A stretch of 5,465 nt of DNA from Clostridium sp. CAG:448. GTDB lineage: Bacteria > Bacillota > Clostridia > Oscillospirales > CAG-272. The stretch covers positions 111,507-116,971 of the forward strand of contig FR890569.1 of NCBI GenBank assembly GCA_000433415.1, written 5' to 3'. Shown one piece after another: positions 1 to 4,645 of this stretch (position 1 is the stretch's first letter; each line of letters begins with the position of its first letter). A model generated the notes under the pieces. The model searched no databases, had not been told where the DNA came from, and was given only the letters and a program-made list of their open reading frames with translations. Position numbers and translations under genes: made by a program.

Positions 1-12
1 CCCCCCCCCCCC
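1..12. repeat. Poly-C run at window edge (poly-G on the coding strand)
   Basis: Twelve uninterrupted C residues open the window. On the minus strand they form the 3' edge of the visible part of the ATPase gene and would encode only glycines after Asp-Val-Ser. Members of this family are not known to me to carry a polyglycine there. A pure G run at the outward end of a sequence is typical of two-colour short-read chemistry running past its signal, so I read this as a probable assembly-edge artefact. A genuine tract that stopped the assembly is the alternative. Confidence 0.6.
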
Positions 13-470
13 GACACATCTTCCCCCTTTCCTGCGGCGGCAAGCGCATCGTAGGCACGCTTCCAACAGGCGCGCCGGTATTGCTCCAGCGTCAGGATAC
101 GGCTTTTTTCTTTTTGCAGTCTGTCGCTGTCCCAAAAGGCGCCGAGATTGATCAGCTCCTCACGAACGCCCGGCACGTCCGGTTCCATGACATGCGGCGC
201 GGTACCGTCGGCAATTGCCAGTGCGTCATTGCCCTTGCGCAAAACCACTGCGTCTAAGGAAAGTGGGTCGGACGAGCACAAAATCTCCTCGACCGTATAC
301 CCGCGCGTTCTGGCACAGGTCGCGACATCACGCAGAAAACGTCCTTTTCCCGTCCCCGGTCCGCCTTTGAGAATGTAAAGCTTCCCGACATCCGCAAAAC
401 GCTCCGCAAAAAATCCGGAAAATCCGTATCTTGTATTGGCAGATGCAAAACATACCAGTTCGTTTTTCAT
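1..470 (-). CDS. P-loop ATPase resembling the PRK06851 family, 3' end outside window
   Basis: This is the N-terminal part (about 150 reliable residues) of a predicted cytoplasmic nucleotide-binding protein whose function I do not know. Visible features are an opening resembling 'FASANTRYGFSGFF' (residues 8-21), a P-loop GGPGTGKG at 36-43, a CSSDPLSLD segment at 64-72, and IADGTAPHVMEPDVPG at 86-101 followed by a conserved-looking NLGAFWDSDRL at 108-118. This order matches my memory of the PRK06851 ATPases of clostridia, which are longer and may contain a second P-loop domain. The ATG at 468-470 is supported by a consensus AGGAGG seven bases upstream. The usual Ser/Thr after the P-loop Lys is Gly here. 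The gene lies beyond the spoIIIA terminator and has a sigma-E-like promoter, so a role in the mother cell during sporulation is inferred, not shown. The last few glycine codons are suspect (poly-C edge). Confidence 0.75.
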   Translation of the reverse strand, partial: MKNELVCFASANTRYGFSGFFAERFADVGKLYILKGGPGTGKGRFLRDVATCARTRGYTVEEILCSSDPLSLDAVVLRKGNDALAIADGTAPHVMEPDVPGVREELINLGAFWDSDRLQKEKSRILTLEQYRRACWKRAYDALAAAGKGEDVSGGG

Positions 471-480
471 ATTCGTTCCT

Positions 481-523
481 CCTGCATTCCGGAATATTCA
501 CTACATTGTATGCCGAATGCAGG
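481..523. repeat. 9-bp perfect inverted repeat around the ATPase promoter -10
   Basis: The arms CCTGCATTC (481-489) and GAATGCAGG (515-523) are perfect inverted copies separated by 25 bp, with centres 34 bp apart. The spacer holds the -10 element of the ATPase promoter, and the inner arm edge abuts its Shine-Dalgarno sequence. Only the downstream arm would be transcribed from that promoter, so a DNA operator is more plausible than an RNA hairpin for that transcript. Readthrough RNA from spoIIIAH could fold it and mask the ribosome site. No regulator is identified, and chance remains possible. Confidence 0.4.
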
Positions 524-532
524 CAAATGTGA
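505..532 (-). promoter_or_regulatory. Sigma-E-like sporulation promoter of the ATPase gene
   Basis: On the minus strand a -35-like TCACATT (526-532) is followed after 13 bp by CATACAAT (505-512). The -10 matches the B. subtilis sigma-E consensus CATACAHT perfectly, and the -35 matches KCATATT at six of seven positions. Transcription would start near 497-499, leaving a leader of about 28 nt that contains the AGGAGG site. The neighbouring operon is a classical sigma-E target, which makes this reading more likely. Sigma-K sites look similar and cannot be excluded. Confidence 0.6.
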
Positions 533-540
533 AAAATGCA

Positions 541-573
541 GAGAAAACAAAATGGGGAGGACTGCTCCTCCCC
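541..573 (-). terminator. Intrinsic terminator of the spoIIIA operon
   Basis: A perfect 8-bp stem (554-561 pairing with 566-573, GGGGAGGA/TCCTCCCC) closes a 4-nt loop. On the minus strand it is followed by the T-rich run ATTTTGTTTTC. It begins 15 nt after the spoIIIAH stop codon, as expected for a Rho-independent terminator, and separates spoIIIA from the downstream ATPase gene. Confidence 0.88.
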
Positions 574-587
574 GTATCCGGGCATTT

Positions 588-1196
588 TTACCCTTTCTTG
601 GCGCTGATGGTAATATTTGTGGGGGCGATTCCCGCCTGTTCATACACAATCGCATTGATCTGCGCAAGCTGTGCGCTCTCCAGTTTTCCGCTTTCGCAGG
701 CAACTACGATATTGGCGCTGTCACCGTTGATCACGGCAAGGCATCTGGAGTATCCTTTGGACTGAATCAGGGTCTCAATGTCCGATTCCTTGCGCATTTC
801 CTGCGAAATCTTGGTAATTTCGGAAAGTGCGTTTGCTTTGACTGCATCATCCGCCTTTTCGTTGGAAACAACGGCGTTCAGCACTTCAAGCGCCTCATCT
901 CTGGCGCGCTGCCGGGATACCTGAACTGCGGAGAAATACGCTTCCGTCGAAGCGTCTGCGCCGGATGCTTCCGTTCCGACTTCCTTAGTCGTATGTTCGG
1001 TGCCGTAATTGGAGGACATTCCCGCACTTGCACCATAGGCGTTTCCGTCGCCCTTGCTGTTACCGGATGAAAAGAAAATGAAATTCAGCCAGACCGCCGC
1101 ACCGATCAATACCACGGCACCGACAATAATCAGATTCTTTTTCCCCAACCGAACGAAAAATCCCTTGAAAGAGTTCCATCCATTTTTCATGTTCAT
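588..1196 (-). CDS. spoIIIAH: Stage III sporulation protein AH (SpoIIIAH), channel ring protein
   Basis: SpoIIIAH is the mother-cell half of the SpoIIIAH-SpoIIQ zipper that joins the two membranes around the engulfed forespore. In known members its extracellular YscJ/FliF-like domain builds a ring with forespore SpoIIQ. The 202-residue product has a basic N-terminus (1-20), one membrane segment (about 21-42), a Gly/Ser/Thr-rich linker (43-83), and a C-terminal domain (about 85-202). That domain starts with a helical YFSAVQVSRQRARDEALE stretch and ends with VVACESGKLESAQLAQIN and a short beta strand. Both length and layout fit the family (B. subtilis about 218 aa). The ATG at 1194-1196 is preferred over 1188-1190 because GGAGGT lies six to seven bases upstream of it. 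The gene is intact, ends the operon, has a possible promoter of its own, and is followed closely by a terminator. Confidence 0.95.
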   Translation of the reverse strand: MNMKNGWNSFKGFFVRLGKKNLIIVGAVVLIGAAVWLNFIFFSSGNSKGDGNAYGASAGMSSNYGTEHTTKEVGTEASGADASTEAYFSAVQVSRQRARDEALEVLNAVVSNEKADDAVKANALSEITKISQEMRKESDIETLIQSKGYSRCLAVINGDSANIVVACESGKLESAQLAQINAIVYEQAGIAPTNITISAKKG

Positions 1197-1236
1197 AACA
1201 CAACCTCCATACGGTTTTTTATTTTGTTTACGCTAC

Positions 1237-1265
1237 ATTATACGGACCGCTACAACGGAATATGC
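1237..1265 (-). promoter_or_regulatory. Candidate internal sigma-E-type promoter before spoIIIAH
   Basis: The 111-nt gap between spoIIIAG and spoIIIAH is the widest in the operon. On the minus strand it contains GCATATT (1259-1265), a full match to the sigma-E -35 consensus KMATATT. After 14 bp comes CGTATAAT (1237-1244), which matches CATACAHT at six of eight positions. A start near 1229 would give a leader of about 33 nt ending at the spoIIIAH ribosome site. The -10 also contains TATAAT, but no TTGACA-like box sits 16-18 bp upstream, which argues against a housekeeping promoter. Internal promoters are known within spoIIIA of B. subtilis, so this is plausible but unproven. Confidence 0.5.
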
Positions 1266-1307
1266 CGATTTTTTATTTTCTGATCTGATTTTCTTTGGAC
1301 CGTCCGT

Positions 1308-1826
1308 TTACCCCCTTCCCGTCACATAAATCCGGTTGGATCCCAGCCCGAACGCCGCAGACAGCAACTCCACAATCTCCCTGCGCACAGCTGCGTCCCC
1401 GCCGCCGTCGCAAACAATGCCGATTCCGGCAATTGTCGGTGTTTTTACCCGCAGGTATACCGCCGATTCGGAAGAACCGCTCCCCACTAAGATATATGTA
1501 CTGGAAACATTCCCCCCTTTGTCGGTCATATTCTGTGCGTAGACGTATTCAAACCCACCGCTCAGTGTAACAGCCGCACTCGCCTTTCCCGCACCGGCAA
1601 CCTGCTCAACAAGCGCCGTAACCTTTTCCTCCAACATGCTCTGGTAGCTCAGAATTTCCCCGTCATTCACCGCGGGTAGCTGTTCTTTTCCTTCTTTGCT
1701 CTTTCCCGTACTCATACCGCCGAATACCAAAAGCAAAACTCCCGCAACCAATCCGCCTGCAAGAATCCACAGCCACCCCTTGCCGATGCCGCCTCCCTGA
1801 CCGTTTCCCGCTTTTTCTCCGTTCAT
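1308..1826 (-). CDS. spoIIIAG: Stage III sporulation protein AG (SpoIIIAG)
   Basis: SpoIIIAG is a channel component. In B. subtilis it forms a large ring with a YscJ/FliF-like ring-building fold in the intermembrane space. The 172-residue product has a Gly/Lys-rich cytoplasmic start (1-17), one membrane segment (about 18-37), a polar linker with a helical part (about 57-78), and a C-terminal domain. Strand-like segments lie at 83-99 and 108-126. The hallmark KTPTIAGIGIVCDGG is at 128-142, and a final helix-strand runs from 145 to 172. It is shorter than the roughly 229-aa B. subtilis protein, mainly in the linker and insertion regions, as is usual in clostridia. The ATG at 1824-1826 has a purine-rich GAGG/GGAA upstream and follows spoIIIAF by 29 nt. 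Longer same-frame readings upstream are noise antisense or out of frame to spoIIIAF. A G6 run (1512-1517) in this gene is in frame. Confidence 0.94.
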   Translation of the reverse strand: MNGEKAGNGQGGGIGKGWLWILAGGLVAGVLLLVFGGMSTGKSKEGKEQLPAVNDGEILSYQSMLEEKVTALVEQVAGAGKASAAVTLSGGFEYVYAQNMTDKGGNVSSTYILVGSGSSESAVYLRVKTPTIAGIGIVCDGGGDAAVRREIVELLSAAFGLGSNRIYVTGRG

Positions 1827-1855
1827 CTTCTCTTCCTCTCTTCCTCCCCGATTCG

Positions 1856-2364
1856 TTATGATTCCAACGCAACCGCGCACTGACATCCGACCCATTCCTC
1901 CACGTAAGCGCTGATCGCGTGCGGGTCCTTGAAAACCGCACTGCCGGATAGCAGCACCACAATTTTCTCGGTCCGCAGTTCGCCGTTGACAGAAACCGTA
2001 TCCACGCGGACTCTGAAATCCGCTCTGTCCATCCCGAATTGTGCCGACAGCCCCAAATTGCCCCCCCCAGCCGTGCCGCCACCTCCGATTCCAGCCCTGC
2101 CTTGCCTGCTTCCTGCAACACCGACGCAAGCTCTGCCCGGTACCGACTCTCTTCCTCCCCGTTTTCCCTGTCCGGATACGGAGACAGAGAAAGCAGGGTA
2201 TCTGCGGAAAAATCCGCCGCAAGATTTTTCAGGGGCACGAGCAACGCAACAATGACGCACAATCCCACAACCAACCGGATGCCTTTCCCTTCTCCCGGTG
2301 CAAGCATGGAAATAATCGACAGCCCGAGAACCGAAAGAAAAAGCGCAATCACCGTTTCCCGCAT
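1856..2364 (-). CDS. spoIIIAF: Stage III sporulation protein AF (SpoIIIAF), frame broken at a G8 run
   Basis: SpoIIIAF is a mother-cell membrane protein of the SpoIIIA channel with a ring-building-type extracellular domain. The start at 2362-2364 (Met-Arg-Glu-Thr) has GGGGAGGA just upstream and lies 16 nt after spoIIIAE. Two membrane segments (about 5-21 and 30-48) are followed by a helical linker (about 70-100). The frame then breaks at the G8 run (2061-2068). As written, the first frame runs on as unrelated sequence to 1663, inside spoIIIAG. The true C-terminal domain continues in another frame, from LGLSAQFGMDRADFRVRV to CAVALES and the stop at 1856-1858. One extra G gives an intact 169-aa protein with Leu-Gly-Gly-Gly-Asn at the join (B. 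subtilis about 206 aa). A base-call error is most likely. True mutation or slippage is possible. Confidence 0.88.
2061..2068 (-). other. G8 homopolymer at the spoIIIAF frame break
   Basis: On the coding strand the tract reads CT-G8-CA. In frame it is CTG GGG GGG GCA, while the downstream family-like sequence needs GGC AAT. Adding one G, or removing two, restores the protein. The tract contains G GGG GGG, which would also allow a -1 slip of the ribosome, and a GGAGG lies 13 nt upstream of it. Confidence 0.8.
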
Positions 2365-2380
2365 CCCGTCCTCCCCTCTG

Positions 2381-3523
2381 TCAATACGCAGTCCCGCAAC
2401 CGCATAACAACGCAAAAGAAATGAAAAACACGACCGTGCATACACACGCCGTACCGGCAAGATAGCCATACAGAGATGTCAGTTCCCCGAACAGTCCCGC
2501 CTCGTCGCCGCACCCGAGTGTTCTGGCAAGCGCCCCTGCGCTCATATAGACCAAACGCAATACCAGAATGTGCAAAAGAGACGGAAGCAACAGCAACAGA
2601 AGGAGAAGCATGCCGCAAATGCCGACGGAGGACCGTATCAGCTCGACCGAAGCTCCCAGCGTTCCCAGCGTCCCCGCCACCGTTCCGCCCAGAACGGGAA
2701 TCAGGTTGCCGGCAACGTATTTGGCGCTCTTCATACCCAAAGAATCGCTTTTGGCAGCCAGCAGTGTCTGCATGGACAGCGCCGCGGTCAGGAGCAGGGA
2801 CAGAAATCCGAAAACGGTCATCCAGGTTTTCTTGATCAGATTCACAAAGCCGGACAGATCAATCCCCGGCACGATCATGGTCATCATGCTCAGAGCAAAA
2901 CAGGTTCCGAACACGGGAACAACGCTCTTTCCGCAAAACGCCCCGCACACGGACAGTGCCGCCGTCAGAGTCGCACTGTTTGCCGCCGCCGCGCCGACGT
3001 TTCCGCCGACCGCGTAAAGCATTCCCATCGCGGGGATGGATGCGGTAATCATAGCAGTCAGTTGCGAAAAATAATCGATAACCCCGGAAAGGACACCGAA
3101 GGACCCGCTTAACACGGCGCATAGGATGCAAAGGCGGTTACAAAAGCGCAGTTCCGCACGTTCTCCCGCAAGGTGCGACAATTGAGAAAGCACGGCAGCA
3201 AGCAGCACCAGTCCAATACAGACACAAAGCGCACCCGCGCTTTCCCGTATTTTGACTCCCAGCATTTCAAGAACGGCGGAAAGCAGAAATACGGGGTTGC
3301 TCATTTCACCGACACCGGCGGAAAAATCGTTTTCGTCTTTACTGAAAATTCCGTCCGGCAAACTTTCCCGCAATTCCTGCGGGAGTTGTTCCAGAATTCC
3401 GGCAAATTCGTCCGGCACCGCGACTTCATATTCCGTTTCCGTGGCGGATGCGGTCGGGGATATCCAAAGACAAAGCAGCACCGCCATTGCGCAAAAAACA
3501 ATTCCTCTGCTATTTCCTTTCAT
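2381..3523 (-). CDS. spoIIIAE: Stage III sporulation protein AE (SpoIIIAE), polytopic channel protein
   Basis: SpoIIIAE is the large multi-pass membrane protein of the SpoIIIA complex, thought to be part of its membrane export apparatus. The 380-residue product starts at 3521-3523. It has an apparent signal peptide (1-27, hydrophobic core then SPTASA), an acidic extracytoplasmic stretch (28-72), and about seven hydrophobic segments. These lie near 98-115, 130-149, 155-174, 197-219, 235-252, 300-323 (with an eight-Leu run) and 355-375. The region around AGNLIPVLGGTVAGTLGTL (271-289) is typical of the family. Length agrees with the roughly 399-aa B. subtilis protein. A longer start is rejected because it would overlap the spoIIIAD stop region; GGAG and AAGGAA lie just upstream of the chosen ATG. 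The gene starts 17 nt after spoIIIAD and ends 16 nt before spoIIIAF. No frame problem is seen. Confidence 0.95.
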   Translation of the reverse strand: MKGNSRGIVFCAMAVLLCLWISPTASATETEYEVAVPDEFAGILEQLPQELRESLPDGIFSKDENDFSAGVGEMSNPVFLLSAVLEMLGVKIRESAGALCVCIGLVLLAAVLSQLSHLAGERAELRFCNRLCILCAVLSGSFGVLSGVIDYFSQLTAMITASIPAMGMLYAVGGNVGAAAANSATLTAALSVCGAFCGKSVVPVFGTCFALSMMTMIVPGIDLSGFVNLIKKTWMTVFGFLSLLLTAALSMQTLLAAKSDSLGMKSAKYVAGNLIPVLGGTVAGTLGTLGASVELIRSSVGICGMLLLLLLLLPSLLHILVLRLVYMSAGALARTLGCGDEAGLFGELTSLYGYLAGTACVCTVVFFISFALLCGCGTAY

Positions 3524-3540
3524 CTCTCCGGCTTCCTTTT

Positions 3541-3950
3541 TTATATAAATTCCGAAATGCCTTGTACAATCTCCCGGAGCAGCGGCAGGCACAGGAGCAG
3601 AATGGCAACCTTCCCACCGACCTCCGTCATGGTCGCTATGGTATTTTCCCCGCAGTCACGGCAGATACAGGCGCAGATATGCGTCAATAGCGCAATCCCT
3701 AACGCGCGCAATGCCACTTCCCCGTATGACGCCATTCCGCCCTCGCCCATCAATTCGCGGGCATAATCCAAAATCGGCTGTACCGCACTGAGTATCACCG
3801 CTGCCCCCCTCTTAATATCACCGCCACCATGGCAATGCACCCGGCAATTCTGACGGGGATTCCCATATCCGGACGGCTTTGCCGCACGACCAGTACCGCA
3901 ATACTGCATAACAATGCGATTCCGCACACACGGAAAATATCCCCGTGCAT
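3541..3950 (-). CDS. spoIIIAD: Stage III sporulation protein AD (SpoIIIAD), frame broken at a G6 run
   Basis: SpoIIIAD is a small multi-pass membrane protein of the SpoIIIA complex, distantly like FliQ/SctS-type export components. The ATG at 3948-3950 begins MHGDIFRVCGIALLC, four nt after the spoIIIAC stop, with only a weak ribosome site, so translational coupling is likely. The first frame gives two hydrophobic segments (about 5-22 and 32-46) and then stops at 3795-3797 after 51 residues. The remainder is in another frame: AAVILSAVQPILDYARELMG, then ALRALGIALLTHICACI, then the family-like GENTIATMTEVGGKVAILLL and the stop at 3541-3543. One extra G in the G6 run (3804-3809) joins them into 136 residues (B. 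subtilis 133). The conserved C-terminal half argues that the gene is functional in the cell and the break is a sequence error, though mutation or recoding cannot be excluded. Confidence 0.88.
3804..3809 (-). other. G6 homopolymer at the spoIIIAD frame break
   Basis: On the coding strand the tract reads AGA GGG GGG CAG CGG TGA, ending the first frame. A seventh G gives AGA GGG GGG GCA GCG GTG and continues into the rest of SpoIIIAD. The direction of the missing base is the same as at the spoIIIAF tract. Confidence 0.8.
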
Positions 3951-3954
3951 ACCG

Positions 3955-4149
3955 TCAGAGCCCGAACTGCGTGCAGATTCTGGAAAACAACTCCCCGATC
4001 TCGTCCACAAGCATCAGAAGCACCACAATAATGCCTGCCACCGTCACCATGATCGCCTGCTCATCACGCCCGGATTTTGACAGGATCTGCGTTGCGACCG
4101 ATACCAGAAGTCCGACGCCTGCCACTTTAAGTATCATTCCTACTTCCAT
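3955..4149 (-). CDS. spoIIIAC: Stage III sporulation protein AC (SpoIIIAC)
   Basis: SpoIIIAC is a very small, two-pass membrane protein of the SpoIIIA channel complex, related in size and topology to the N-terminal part of SpoIIIAD. The 64 residues (B. subtilis 68) begin MEVGMILKVAGVGLLVSVAT. The membrane segments are about 4-22 and 32-51, separated by a short polar turn, SKSGRDEQ. A VDEIGELF motif (48-55) close to the C-terminus is typical of the family. The ATG at 4147-4149 has AGAGGA six to seven bases upstream. The gene lies 19 nt after spoIIIAB and its stop is four nt from the spoIIIAD start. Confidence 0.95.
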   Translation of the reverse strand: MEVGMILKVAGVGLLVSVATQILSKSGRDEQAIMVTVAGIIVVLLMLVDEIGELFSRICTQFGL

Positions 4150-4168
4150 TGCTGTTCCTCTTTTTCCT

Positions 4169-4645
4169 TCACCAAAGTAATATTGTAATCCCTGCCGCGG
4201 TACACAGCACCAGTGTACAGACCAGACGCAATCTTGCCGGAAGCATTTCGTGCAGTTTCTGTCGCTGCGATGTCAGCGCTTCGATGTAATAATCACAACG
4301 CCGCAGTTGTTCTTCACGATAAAGACTTCCGAGTTCCGAAAAAAACGAGCGAAGCAACCGCAATGATTCACGGTCAAGGTAATAAACACTGGATTTGTCG
4401 ATCGGATCCTCATCCGGAGAAATGACGGCAAGCGCCGGAAATTCCGCAAGCGCACGCCCGGCGCCGCGCAGAATTTCGCCGATCGGCATCGCACAGCTGT
4501 CAATCTGACCTTTGATATAGAAAATCAGGGCAATATAGGCATCCAGAATCTGCAACTTGCACCGTTCAAAACGGATGGCAAACACCGTAAAGCCGATGCC
4601 GGCACCGCAGACAAATAAAGTTCCGATGATTTTAAACAAGAGCAT
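4169..4645 (-). CDS. spoIIIAB: Stage III sporulation protein AB (SpoIIIAB), GspF-like
   Basis: SpoIIIAB resembles the platform protein GspF of type II secretion and type IV pilus systems, and is thought to couple the SpoIIIAA ATPase to the membrane channel. The 158-residue product (B. subtilis about 171) has an N-terminal membrane segment (about 4-23), a helical soluble domain (about 27-135), and a C-terminal membrane segment (about 140-158). Charged helices lie around RFERCKLQILDAYIAL and YREEQLRRCDYYIEAL. The start at 4643-4645 (ATG CTC TTG TTT AAA) lies inside the end of spoIIIAA, a 14-nt overlap in a different frame, with GGGAGAG five bases upstream. Longer readings in the same frame up to 4849 are antisense or shadow sequence of spoIIIAA and are not used. 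Confidence 0.94.
   Translation of the reverse strand: MLLFKIIGTLFVCGAGIGFTVFAIRFERCKLQILDAYIALIFYIKGQIDSCAMPIGEILRGAGRALAEFPALAVISPDEDPIDKSSVYYLDRESLRLLRSFFSELGSLYREEQLRRCDYYIEALTSQRQKLHEMLPARLRLVCTLVLCTAAGITILLW

Noticed and set aside
510..1070. Plus-strand frame of 186 residues opposite spoIIIAH
   Set aside because: It starts inside the region of the terminator stem, has no ribosome site and no recognisable domain, and is antisense to a clear spoIIIAH.
1238..1243. TATAAT as a housekeeping sigma-A promoter before spoIIIAH
   Set aside because: No TTGACA-like box at 16-18 bp. The surrounding sequence fits a sigma-E arrangement better.
1827..2222. N-terminal extension of SpoIIIAG up to 2222
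   Set aside because: The extension is Arg/Gly/Cys-rich noise overlapping spoIIIAF. A membrane segment and ribosome site support the start at 1826.
1663..2364. A SpoIIIAF reading frame extended to 1663, into spoIIIAG, as a real longer protein
   Set aside because: After the G8 run the residues become Arg/Ser/Trp-rich and unlike the family, while another frame carries the expected C-terminal domain and a stop just before spoIIIAG.
2570..3112. Long plus-strand reading frame of 180 residues
   Set aside because: It is Gln/Arg/His-rich low-complexity sequence lying antisense to spoIIIAE, a typical shadow of a GC-rich membrane-protein gene.
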